Positions 1 to 6,219 of a stretch of DNA of 14,913 nucleotides are shown here, one piece after another. The DNA lies in the NCBI GenBank assembly GCA_030623665.1, contig JAUXLO010000012.1, positions 1-14,913 on the forward strand. Direction: 5' to 3'. The stretch's first letter is position 1. Every line of letters begins with the position of its first letter. The notes beneath the pieces are model-generated. The model was not told where the DNA came from. It was given only the letters and a program-made list of their open reading frames with translations, and made no database searches. This stretch comes from Planctomycetota bacterium. Its GTDB lineage: Bacteria > Planctomycetota > Brocadiia > Brocadiales > Bathyanammoxibiaceae. Position numbers and translations under genes: made by a program.

Positions 1-1
1 A

Positions 2-499
2 AGATGCCTCCTCTCAGGTGCAACACAAGACAACTATAAAACCATGACCGCCGTATGTCTGGCCGACGGACACAACCTGGTCACACAGGCCCCGGTGGAT
101 GTAAACATACAAAAGCAGGTGAACATACTGGTAACCGATATAGGCTTCCCTGTGGACAGGATAGTAATGTTCCAGACCACCGGCGCCCTGGGTTACGGCA
201 TAGAATATGTATACTCCATACAGGAAAGAGAGCGTCTTGCCGCCCTCTCCGGGGACAAGTGGCTCGCGCTGCCCACCCTCGTAAACGTGGGACACGAATC
301 CTGGAGGGCTAAGGAGGCAAAGGCTGCAGACAGTGAGGCCCCCGACTGGGGCCTGGCAAGAGAAAGGGGCCCCCTCTGGGAGACCATAACAGCCACCACA
401 CTCCTGCAGTCAGGGGTCGACATCGTCAGGATGCTCCACCCGAAGGCCGTAAAGTCAGTGAAAAAATACATCGATGACCTCTACACCAATAACGTGTAA
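2..499 (+). CDS. acsD: Corrinoid iron-sulfur protein small (delta) subunit of CODH/acetyl-CoA synthase, 3' part
   Basis: The frame is open to the left edge, so this is the C-terminal 165 residues of a longer protein (about 310 or more residues in this family). The visible part fits the TIM-barrel end of AcsD/CdhD: an opening DNYKTM segment, then APVDVNIQKQVNIL and TTGALGYGIEYVYSI, segments that I recognise from CODH/ACS delta subunits. The family pairs with the large gamma subunit to hold a cobamide that carries the methyl group from methyltetrahydrofolate to acetyl-CoA synthase. The ATG at 44 is internal and is not the gene start, because homology continues upstream of it. acsE follows after 33 bp on the same strand, as in Wood-Ljungdahl operons. 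The family is seen directly in the sequence; the direction of the pathway (acetyl-CoA synthesis or breakdown) is not shown. Confidence 0.9.
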   Translation, partial: RCLLSGATQDNYKTMTAVCLADGHNLVTQAPVDVNIQKQVNILVTDIGFPVDRIVMFQTTGALGYGIEYVYSIQERERLAALSGDKWLALPTLVNVGHESWRAKEAKAADSEAPDWGLARERGPLWETITATTLLQSGVDIVRMLHPKAVKSVKKYIDDLYTNNV

Positions 500-532
500 C
501 GGACCGATGCTTCTTAAGAGAGGAAGGGGAAT

Positions 533-1318
533 ATGATAGCTGTAGCGGAAAGAATAAACGGTATGTTCTCTGACGTAAAGAAGGCCATAAAGAACAGAGA
601 CCCCGCCGTCATCCACGACCTGGCCAAACGCCAGACAGAGGCAGGTGCGAGCTATCTGGACCTGAACGTAGGTCCCGGCATAGCCGACCAGCCAGAGGCC
701 ATGAAGTGGCTTGTCGGTGCGACACAGGAGGCGTCCAAAACGCCCGTATCCGTGGACAGCCAAAAGCTGGACGTCGCAAAGGCAGGACTGGAGGCGGCCA
801 GTGGCCAGCCGCTGATAAACTCCTGCAAGGGCCTGGAGGTGCTGGATGAGTGGGTAGCACTCACCCTTGAGCACGACGCCTCACTGGTATGCCTTACCAT
901 CGACAAGAGGGGCATACCCCAGGACATAGATACACGTCTGGAGATAGCCGCAGCTATCGTTGGAACGGCGATAGAGAAGGGCCTCGAGCCAACGAGATTG
1001 TTTATAGACCCCATACTCTTCCCCGTAAACGTTGACCAGAAACAGCCCAACTATCTGCTCGAGGTCTGTCGTCAGATATCGATCATCTCTGACCCGCCGC
1101 CACACATCATCTGCGGCCTGAGCAACCTATCCCAGGGCACTAAGGAGAGAAGCCTTATAAACAGGGCATATCTTACCATGGCCCTGACGGCAGGGCTTGA
1201 TTCCGCCGTCATGGACGTGCTCGATAAAGACGTAATGGACGCCGCCATAACCACCGAGATGCTACTCAATAAACAGATCTACAGTGACGCCTTCTTAAAG
1301 GCCGCACGTGGTAGATAA
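533..1318 (+). CDS. acsE: 5-methyltetrahydrofolate:corrinoid/iron-sulfur protein methyltransferase
   Basis: A complete 261-residue protein, the usual length for AcsE (about 262). It transfers the N5 methyl of methyltetrahydrofolate to the cob(I)amide of the corrinoid iron-sulfur protein in the Wood-Ljungdahl pathway, in the cytoplasm. The pterin-binding TIM barrel is recognisable along its whole length: GERING-like start (AERINGMF), YLDLNVGP near 41-48, VSVDS with D75, PLINS with N96, FIDP with D159, and GLSNLSQ with N198. These correspond to the folate-binding aspartates and asparagines known from the Moorella enzyme, where the catalytic Asn is residue 199. A purine-rich ribosome site (AGGAAGGGGA, 521-530) precedes the ATG. 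The gene lies 33 bp after acsD and is presumably co-transcribed. No key residue is missing. I am very confident of the call. Confidence 0.96.
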   Translation: MIAVAERINGMFSDVKKAIKNRDPAVIHDLAKRQTEAGASYLDLNVGPGIADQPEAMKWLVGATQEASKTPVSVDSQKLDVAKAGLEAASGQPLINSCKGLEVLDEWVALTLEHDASLVCLTIDKRGIPQDIDTRLEIAAAIVGTAIEKGLEPTRLFIDPILFPVNVDQKQPNYLLEVCRQISIISDPPPHIICGLSNLSQGTKERSLINRAYLTMALTAGLDSAVMDVLDKDVMDAAITTEMLLNKQIYSDAFLKAARGR

Positions 1319-1337
1319 ATGAGAAAGAGAGATGATC

Positions 1338-1372
1338 CCATGGCAGGGTTTTTCTCTTATCCCTGCCCATGG
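1338..1372 (+). other. Stem-loop downstream of acsE
   Basis: CCATGG-CAGGG (1338-1348) pairs with CCCTG-C-CCATGG (1361-1372), 11 bp with one bulged C and a 12-nt loop. An alternative short stem, GAGAAA (1321-1326) with TTTCTC (1351-1356), would compete with it. No T-tract follows, so it is not a classical terminator. It may be a processing or partial termination structure at the end of the acs transcript; its function is not shown. Confidence 0.4.
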
Positions 1373-1410
1373 ATAGCTCAAGGAGGTTGAAAAACATTTT
1401 TCACAAGACT

Positions 1411-1473
1411 GTAGCGTCGGGTCTCCGCACCCGGCGACCATTCCAAACGTCCGATACGGAGATCGGACGCTAC
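1411..1473. repeat. REP-type inverted pair of GTAG hairpins (first copy)
   Basis: GTAG (1411-1414) is followed by an imperfect palindrome, CGTCGGGT / ACCCGGCG (1415-1436). After an 11-nt spacer comes a second palindrome, CGTCCGAT / ATCGGACG (1448-1469), ending in CTAC (1470-1473), the reverse complement of GTAG. The two halves are inverted relatives of each other. GTAG next to a hairpin, arranged as REP plus inverse REP, is the architecture of bacterial REP/BIME elements mobilised by RAYT (TnpA-REP) transposases. No such transposase gene lies in the window. Confidence 0.75.
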
Positions 1474-1517
1474 ATAAGGCATTTTTACGGAAGAAGGGGC
1501 CCGGGTCGGAACAAGTG

Positions 1518-1946
1518 ATGAAACCTTCCATCATAAAACTGAGAGTCAGGTACCCTGAAACGGACAAGATGGGGGTGGTGCATCATACCAACTACTTCGT
1601 CTACTTTGAGATTGCGCGGCTTGAATACCTGCGCGGCCTGGGCCTTCCCTATTCAGAACTGGAAAAGGATAACACCCAACTGGCCGTCCTCGAGGCACAC
1701 TGCAAGTATAAGGCCCCGGCACGCTTTGACGACGTCCTGGTGGTGGAGACATGGCTGTCCGGGCTTACCGCCGCACAGATGGAACTATCCTACCGGATAT
1801 GCCGCGAGGAGCCCGGCGGCGAGACACCAACCCTGCTGGCAGAGGGCCATACCAAGCTGGTCTGCATAGACGAAGACCTCAAACCGAAACGTATCCCCGA
1901 CATTATAAGAAACATCCTGCCCCCGGAAGATATCCCCGCCGAATAA
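1518..1946 (+). CDS. YbgC/4HBT-family acyl-CoA thioesterase
   Basis: A 142-residue hotdog-fold thioesterase, close to the usual 130-150 residues. The diagnostic N-terminal motif is clear: RVRYPETDKMGVVHHTNYF followed by FEIARLEYLR. D16 is in the place of the catalytic aspartate of E. coli YbgC (D18), and the conserved H22-H23 and N25-Y26 follow. The family hydrolyses acyl-CoA thioesters in the cytoplasm; the real substrate cannot be read from sequence. Starts are ambiguous: GTG at 1515 directly precedes the ATG at 1518, and only a weak ribosome site (CGGAA) lies at a usable distance. A much better AAGGAGG sits at 1380-1386 but is cut off from the gene by the REP pair. The gene lies 199 bp behind acsE on the same strand, so co-transcription is possible but unproven. 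A link to acetyl-CoA metabolism is only inference. Confidence 0.88.
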   Translation: MKPSIIKLRVRYPETDKMGVVHHTNYFVYFEIARLEYLRGLGLPYSELEKDNTQLAVLEAHCKYKAPARFDDVLVVETWLSGLTAAQMELSYRICREEPGGETPTLLAEGHTKLVCIDEDLKPKRIPDIIRNILPPEDIPAE

Positions 1947-1964
1947 CATACGTGAACCTTATAT

Positions 1965-2107
1965 GTAGGGGCAGGGTCATGTGCTCCAAAGGCGCATCCG
2001 CCAAGGCGAAAATCTAGTTTTTGTAGCGTTGGAGCTTGCTCCAACGTTGAACGTGGCAGCAAGCTGCCACGCTACACCTTCGGTCATTTCACTTCACGCC
2101 TGAGGCG
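1965..2107. repeat. Composite intergenic repeat scaffold, copy 1
   Basis: Left block (about 1968-2016) runs from GGGGCAGGGTCATG through CGCCAAGGCGAAAATCT. Right block (2083-2107) is a 25-nt stretch ending in CGCCTGAGGCG that occurs identically at 6074-6098. Between them sits a paired-hairpin insert (2023-2075). The same left and right blocks appear in the same order and orientation in the gap upstream of moaA (5954-6098), where a different palindrome lies between them. No coding potential is apparent. Confidence 0.7.
2023..2075. repeat. REP-type inverted pair of GTAG hairpins (second copy)
   Basis: GTAG (2023-2026), then the perfect palindrome CGTTGGAGC-TT-GCTCCAACG (2027-2046), a 5-nt spacer, the perfect palindrome CGTGGCAGC-AA-GCTGCCACG (2052-2071), then CTAC (2072-2075). 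The design equals that of 1411-1473 (GTAG-CGT...ACG and its inverse), but the stems differ in sequence while each stays self-complementary. Compensatory change of this kind indicates selection on, or spread of, the hairpin shape. Confidence 0.78.
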
Positions 2108-2186
2108 AACTGTCCTTACAGTAATAAAATCAAGTCACAAGAGTTCAACGCACCCGGCATCCAAGCAAACAAGGCGTCACACACAA

Positions 2187-2228
2187 CAAAAAAAGGGATG
2201 GGCATCTCTGCCCACCCCTTTTGTCTTC
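2187..2228. terminator. Bidirectional rho-independent terminator between thioesterase and porin
   Basis: A 14-bp stem with one mismatch: AAAAGGGATGGGCA (2191-2204) with TGCCCACCCCTTTT (2209-2222), loop TCTC. Read on + it is followed by TTTTGTCTTC; read on - it ends in a run of seven or more T. It lies between convergent genes and can end transcripts from both. The T-run is stronger for the porin (-) direction. Confidence 0.85.
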
Positions 2229-2243
2229 ATTCAATTCACGCGC

Positions 2244-2300
2244 AGGGCACGGTCGTTCCTGAGGCAGATCCGCCTATGGCGGACATGCCGTGTGCCCTAC
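2244..2300. repeat. Three-tier stem-loop downstream of the porin gene, ending in CTAC
   Basis: Outer stem AGGGCAC (2244-2250) with GTGCCCT (2292-2298), middle stem GGCA (2263-2266) with TGCC (2286-2289), inner stem TCCGCC (2269-2274) with GGCGGA (2278-2283). The right end is CTAC. The inner GCC-Tnn-GGC core recurs at 2097-2107, 6088-6098 and 7497-7507. It lies in the 3' untranslated part of the porin transcript and is most likely another repeat of the local family. Confidence 0.55.
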
Positions 2301-2313
2301 CGTACAAACTAAC

Positions 2314-4071
2314 TTAGAAACCTACTACAACCTGCATGTAGCCCCAGTCACTGTCGGCCTCACCATGGCCACGCCTGACACCCTGGTTGGCCGGATCCGA
2401 TCCCACTGAGCGGGAATCTTCAAGATACCCGCCGCTGAAGAAATGCGAATACCCTGTCTGCAGGGCCACGTTCTTGTAGAGCTTGTACTTTGCAGTCAGG
2501 TCAATCTCCGTACCCAGGTGAGAACTTGGGTTCCTTGCAGCGGTGCCCGTAGCATAGCCACGCATCTGCGCCTGAGCAGCGTTGTACCAGCTGTCATGGA
2601 CGTTATCAAGCCAGAAACCCCACACATCGGCCCAGGCAACCATCTTCTTGGTCGGTTTGATCTTTACCTGGCCCCTGAGGGCTCTTATGTTCATCCAGGC
2701 CATCTGGTCCATGTAGCCGTAGTGCTTGTGGTTCGTCGGGTAGAAGTTCCAGAACGTCTTGCTCTTCTGGCCTCTCCTCTGTCCCTGACCATGACCGCTA
2801 CCGGGCGACCAGTTGAACTCAAGGCCAAGCCTCGGCTTCCAGGAATGGTCCAGGAAGGTGTAGCCGCCGGCCACGTAACCGGCACGCGCCCTGTGGTTCA
2901 TTCCATCGAGCTTGCCCCACTGTTCGTGGTACTCGGCTGAGTAGTCTATGGGCTTGCCGACCTTACCCGCAATCCTGAAACCGCCGTCCCATATCTTCCG
3001 GTTACCGACCCTGAACGAGCGTCCGGCTAGCGTCTGCTCGCGCTGGTCGTTGTCGGTGATAAGCATGAGCTGCAGCTTGCTGTCCGGTACCAGCTTCTTG
3101 AAGGTAAACATAGAAGCATAGACCTGATGGTCATTGGACTTCTGCCTAACGCCTCCCTGGGGGTTTGTTGTGCGGCCAAACCCCGGGTCATGCAGTATTA
3201 CGGACGCCCATGCCTCGGCGGCATAATCCTCGGTGTCATACATTGCCCTGATGGCGTCCCAGCTGTTTGCGACGTTGTGCCATCCGAAGCTACCGAAGAT
3301 CCTGTGGTCGCCCCAGATAATCTCCTGACGGCCTACCCTCACGGTAACCGGGTAGTCGAAGAGCTTCCTGACATCAATATATCCCTGATGCATGTCGAGG
3401 GTAGCCTGAGCAGCGCCGCCTCCAGCGGTACTTACTCCCTGTGCCCGCGCAACGTTACCAAAGCCCGTGGCCTCAACACCCCAGAATCTGGAGTCCTGGA
3501 GCTGGAAGAAGGCCCTGAGGTGCTCGTTGACGTCAGCGTCAATGCTGAGCCTGACACGGTTCGATACCACCGACTGCTGGTTACTTGAGATACCATCACT
3601 AAATTGCCAGGCGCCAAAACCGCTAAGCGGACCACTCAGAGCTCCTGCCTGGGTGGTTATCTGGCCGAAGTTACGTGCATACTCGCCCCTGGTCCTGAAG
3701 TTCAACCCGATACGGATCTTCCGGGCCAGGTCGTTGTACACGTTAGGAACCATTCCCAGTTCCTGTTTGATCTGATCCTTCAACGTCTCGACGTCTGCAG
3801 GATCGGCCTGTCTGAGGCCCCTTACCTGCTCTGAAAGCTGGCTGTACTCCTTCTTTGAGGCGAGGAGCTCCTCGTTCTGGACCTTTATCTCTTCCTTCCC
3901 GCTGTCAAGGCCCGCCCTCAAAGACTCCATCTCAGCCTTCAGCGCCTGTAGCTCCTTCTGCATTTCCTCGAGACCGGAGGAGCCGTCGGCACTGCAGGGT
4001 AGTGCGTAGAGAAGTGTTAACGCACCCCCTAACAACACACCCATGCAGGTCATAAATCGACCCTTCATCAT
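2314..4071 (-). CDS. Outer-membrane beta-barrel porin, alginate-export (AlgE-like) family, with coiled-coil neck
   Basis: A 585-residue secreted outer-membrane protein. Residues 1-28 form a signal peptide (basic start, hydrophobic GVLLGGALTLLYAL, cleavage likely after CSA). Residues 33-90 are a heptad-rich coiled coil (LEEMQKELQALKAEMESLRA and onward), as in trimeric or peptidoglycan-associated porin necks. From about 118 the chain has alternating beta-strand sequence, with features typical of alginate_export-type barrels (IRIGLNFRTRGEY; VRVGRQEIIWGDHRIFG), and ends in a C-terminal phenylalanine (MQVVVGF), the outer-membrane assembly signal. The start is the first of two tandem ATGs, 7 nt behind AAAGGAGA (4078-4085). 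Despite the family name, the substrate is unknown and alginate export should not be assumed. A strong terminator follows the gene; the leader upstream is long and has no gene. Confidence 0.85.
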   Translation of the reverse strand: MMKGRFMTCMGVLLGGALTLLYALPCSADGSSGLEEMQKELQALKAEMESLRAGLDSGKEEIKVQNEELLASKKEYSQLSEQVRGLRQADPADVETLKDQIKQELGMVPNVYNDLARKIRIGLNFRTRGEYARNFGQITTQAGALSGPLSGFGAWQFSDGISSNQQSVVSNRVRLSIDADVNEHLRAFFQLQDSRFWGVEATGFGNVARAQGVSTAGGGAAQATLDMHQGYIDVRKLFDYPVTVRVGRQEIIWGDHRIFGSFGWHNVANSWDAIRAMYDTEDYAAEAWASVILHDPGFGRTTNPQGGVRQKSNDHQVYASMFTFKKLVPDSKLQLMLITDNDQREQTLAGRSFRVGNRKIWDGGFRIAGKVGKPIDYSAEYHEQWGKLDGMNHRARAGYVAGGYTFLDHSWKPRLGLEFNWSPGSGHGQGQRRGQKSKTFWNFYPTNHKHYGYMDQMAWMNIRALRGQVKIKPTKKMVAWADVWGFWLDNVHDSWYNAAQAQMRGYATGTAARNPSSHLGTEIDLTAKYKLYKNVALQTGYSHFFSGGYLEDSRSVGSDPANQGVRRGHGEADSDWGYMQVVVGF

Positions 4072-4781
4072 TTAAGGTCTCCTTTCGTAAAAAAGTAAAC
4101 TTGCCGCTTGTAACCCTATTTTACTGATATCTTATCTACTTCACCCCTCGTTCCGTACAATCACATCTGCGAACAATACCTTAATCCTCAGCCGAGCCTA
4201 TAAAGAAGACAGGGTCAAAGACCCATCCCCTCATCCCTAGCACTCAGCAAAACTAACCACTTAAGGTAGATTAAGGTAGAACACAAAAGGTTGGTAAAGT
4301 AGGCAGTCTTCACCCCCTTTTACAAATCCCCAACCCCCCCTGCCAGCCAACGCCGTAACAAAGAAACTACATGGCGGCGGGCATACAATTAAAACCCGCG
4401 TTGAGACGTGCCTACGGCAACGACCCAACCTGCCGGGGCTGAGGCTCATGCCCCCTCAAAACTCCCCCAGATTCTAGGCGTTCTGCAGTGAAATACAAGA
4501 AAAAACTTTTACTTTTTTTTGGTCATAACAGACCGCCGTAAGGCCCCAGGAAGGCAACTATCTGGGCAGTCCTAAGACTTGTTCCAGGCAGGACTTACCA
4601 CGTTTTAAACGAACCTCTGGTATGAGCCACCCCCGAAAAGGCCGCCGAGCAGGTCTTGACGCTATATTAAACAGGCCCCGAAAATGCGACGGAGGGCCTG
4701 TTTCTTGCCAAGAATGGACGGATACCCAGGATGATACAATAAACACCTTCGAGCAGGAATATCACGGTGGGTTCGCCCTAT
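4072..4781. other. 710-bp gene-free region: porin leader and moaA 3' end
   Basis: I see no convincing gene here. Short open frames (for example 4261-4449 and 4558-4746, both -) lack recognisable family features. On the - strand the region holds the moaA terminator-like stem (4669-4703), an A/T-rich stretch at 4497-4521, a GC-rich structured segment at about 4376-4450, and a short hairpin GGGTC-TTT-GACCC near 4212-4224. A T/A-rich 80 bp then leads to the porin ribosome site. No match to a riboswitch class that I know was found by eye, and no promoter stands out. Confidence 0.5.
4669..4703 (-). terminator. Probable terminator stem after moaA
   Basis: On the - strand AAACAGGCCC pairs perfectly over 10 bp with GGGCCTGTTT, around a 15-nt loop, followed by TTTAATAT. 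It lies about 80 bp past the moaA stop. The T-tract is short and broken, so termination strength is uncertain. Confidence 0.55.
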
Positions 4782-5861
4782 TCAGCCGCCTATTTGACAC
4801 ATGACCGGCTCACCCTGGCCTGAGTGGGCCTTTGGCTTCATATTAGACACCTTAATAAAGGCCTCGCACAGGGCCTCCTCCAGGCCGGGATTCGGTCTTC
4901 CATCTGAGACATATGAGGCGCGGTCTTCTGACCTGAGAATGGACTTCAGGTCTACCTCTCCACCAGAAAGCAGGCAGGCCCTGAGTTTACCTTCGGAGGT
5001 GAGTCTCAAGCGATTGCAGTCTCCACAGAATGGCTGACTGACCGGAGAGATTAGGCCCAAGACCCCCCTGGCACCCTCCAAGCGATAAAGTTTAGCAGGA
5101 CCCCTAAGCCCACGTAACGTAGACACACCCGGTGTTTTTTCAGTGGCCGGGTCTCCAGGCTTGTCTAAGACATGGTTTGTCTTATTGGAATCTCCCGTAT
5201 CCACGACCTCCAGGTCTCCTATCTTATTTATCCGCTCCAGCACCTCCTTACCGGGGACAAATTTCTTCTCTTCAATCATCCTGCATCCAAAGGCCATGTA
5301 CTCTATAAAGCGGACCTCCAGGGGCATATCCAGGCTCAGCCGGGCAAACGCCTCTATCTCGTCATCGTTGGTGCCGCGTATGACCACCATGTTGACCTTG
5401 GTCTGCTCAAAGCCCACATTGACCGCTGCCTCGACGCCTTCCAACACGTCGTGAACATTCCCGCCACCGGTGATTTGCCTGAAACGTTCTTCTCGAAGGC
5501 TGTCAAGGCTGATATTTATCCTCCCAAGGCCTGCGTCCTTAAGTGCGCGGGCGTAGCGTTTGAGCAAGACCCCGTTTGTGGTCATGGCCAGATCCTCTAC
5601 CCCGGGGATGCTGCTCAGGGAGGCTATCAATGACTTTATATTCCTTCTGGTGAGGGGCTCACCCCCAGTAAGCCTGAAGCTCCTGATGCCCAACCGTGCG
5701 GCACACCTTGCCACAAGGGTTATCTCCTCAAAGCTCAGTATCTCCTTCCGCGGCAAGTGGTGTACACCCTGGGGCGGCTTGCAGTAGACACAATAAAGAT
5801 TGCAAAGGTCTGTGACGGATATCCTGAGCCGGGTTATCTTTCTCTGAAAACGGTCTAGCAT
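4782..5861 (-). CDS. moaA: GTP 3',8-cyclase MoaA (molybdenum cofactor biosynthesis)
   Basis: A 359-residue radical-SAM enzyme that, with MoaC, turns GTP into cyclic pyranopterin monophosphate, the first step of molybdopterin synthesis in the cytoplasm. The N-terminal [4Fe-4S] motif CX3CX2C is C20, C24, C27 (DLCNLYCVYC). TGGEP (65-69) binds SAM. The second cluster CX2CX13C is C279, C282, C296 (FCGDCNRLRLTSEGKLRAC). The chain ends in the conserved Gly-Gly needed for activity. It is about 30 residues longer than E. coli MoaA because of an insert near 219-250 (VVDTGDSNKTNHV onward). The start is set at 5861: AGAGGG (5868-5873) lies 6 nt before it but directly abuts the in-frame ATG at 5867. A still longer open frame to 6014 runs through repeats and is not real. 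No other moa/mob genes are adjacent. Confidence 0.95.
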   Translation of the reverse strand: MLDRFQRKITRLRISVTDLCNLYCVYCKPPQGVHHLPRKEILSFEEITLVARCAARLGIRSFRLTGGEPLTRRNIKSLIASLSSIPGVEDLAMTTNGVLLKRYARALKDAGLGRINISLDSLREERFRQITGGGNVHDVLEGVEAAVNVGFEQTKVNMVVIRGTNDDEIEAFARLSLDMPLEVRFIEYMAFGCRMIEEKKFVPGKEVLERINKIGDLEVVDTGDSNKTNHVLDKPGDPATEKTPGVSTLRGLRGPAKLYRLEGARGVLGLISPVSQPFCGDCNRLRLTSEGKLRACLLSGGEVDLKSILRSEDRASYVSDGRPNPGLEEALCEAFIKVSNMKPKAHSGQGEPVMCQIGG

Positions 5862-5867
5862 AAACAT

Positions 5868-5873
5868 CCCTCT
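5868..5873 (-). promoter_or_regulatory. Ribosome binding site that decides the moaA start
   Basis: AGAGGG on the - strand lies 6 nt before the ATG at 5861 and 0 nt before the in-frame ATG at 5867. The spacing favours 5861, two codons inside. The protein then starts MLDRFQRKITRLRISV, typical of MoaA. Confidence 0.6.
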
Positions 5874-5911
5874 AATAATCTTATAAGGACGGGATTTATC
5901 CCTGTCCATGT

Positions 5912-5936
5912 GGACAACCACAAGGGTTGTCCCTAC
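5912..5936 (-). repeat. Single REP-type GTAG hairpin upstream of moaA
   Basis: Read on - it is GTAG followed by GGACAACC / GGTTGTCC, an 8-bp stem with a 5-nt loop. It has the same GTAG-plus-palindrome form as each half of the paired elements at 1411-1473 and 2023-2075, but stands alone. It lies about 50 bp upstream of the moaA start and may be part of its leader. Confidence 0.6.
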
Positions 5937-5953
5937 AAATAAATGTTTTTCTG

Positions 5954-6098
5954 CAGGGACAGGGTCATGCTCAAGGCAGATTCGCCAAGGCAAAAATCTG
6001 CCACAAAGTGTCACTCTGAGCGGAGCGAAGAGTCTAGATTCTTCAGTCGCTACGCTCCTTCAGAATGACAGTTGTCATTTCACTTCACGCCTGAGGCG
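5954..6098. repeat. Composite intergenic repeat scaffold, copy 2
   Basis: Left block (5954-6000: CAGGGACAGGGTCATG through CGCCAAGGCAAAAATCT) and right block (6074-6098, identical over 25 nt to 2083-2107) match copy 1 at 1965-2107 in order and orientation. The middle carries the TGTCA-ended palindrome instead of the GTAG hairpin pair. Further fragments of the same family (GGCAGATTCGCC at 6121-6132) continue to about 6180. Confidence 0.7.
6009..6070. repeat. 62-bp imperfect palindrome with TGTCA termini (MITE-like)
   Basis: The left end TGTCACTCTGAGCGGAGCG is an imperfect inverted copy of the right end CTCCTTCAGAATGACA, and the arms carry AGAGTCTA / GATTCTTC. Short palindromes of this TGTCATTCTGAG type are, to my knowledge, widespread in several environmental phyla. 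No transposase is present. Non-autonomous spread is inference. Confidence 0.6.
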
Positions 6099-6219
6099 TC
6101 ATGCCAGAAGTCGTGTCGAAGGCAGATTCGCCTCTGGCAAATTTGTCCCTGTCTGTGGACAGCCGCAGGGCACATCAAATGCGTCCTGCCGCTGGCACAG
6201 TTCTACCTAAATTACGAAA

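Noticed and set aside
1321..1356. Attenuator with competing hairpins behind acsE
   Set aside because: The alternative stem is only 6 bp and no T-tract or leader peptide supports attenuation.
1387..1518. 43-codon frame starting TTG behind AAGGAGG
   Set aside because: The start directly abuts the ribosome site and the frame is made mostly of the REP pair; not called as a gene, only noted as a finding.
2443..2940. 165-codon open frame on + inside the porin gene
   Set aside because: It is a shadow of the porin, whose signal peptide, coiled coil and terminal F are convincing.
4338..4358. Possible sigma-54 promoter for the porin (TGGCA, seven G, TTG)
   Set aside because: GG to the -12 element is one nucleotide too long and the -12 GC is missing.
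4411..4432. Second possible sigma-54 site in the porin leader (AGG...TTGCC)
   Set aside because: The GG-N10-GC spacing is right but the -24 box otherwise does not match, and it lies about 340 bp from the start.
4261..4449. 62-codon open frame on the - strand in the porin leader
   Set aside because: No recognisable family, odd composition and no good ribosome site; it runs through a GC-rich structured stretch.
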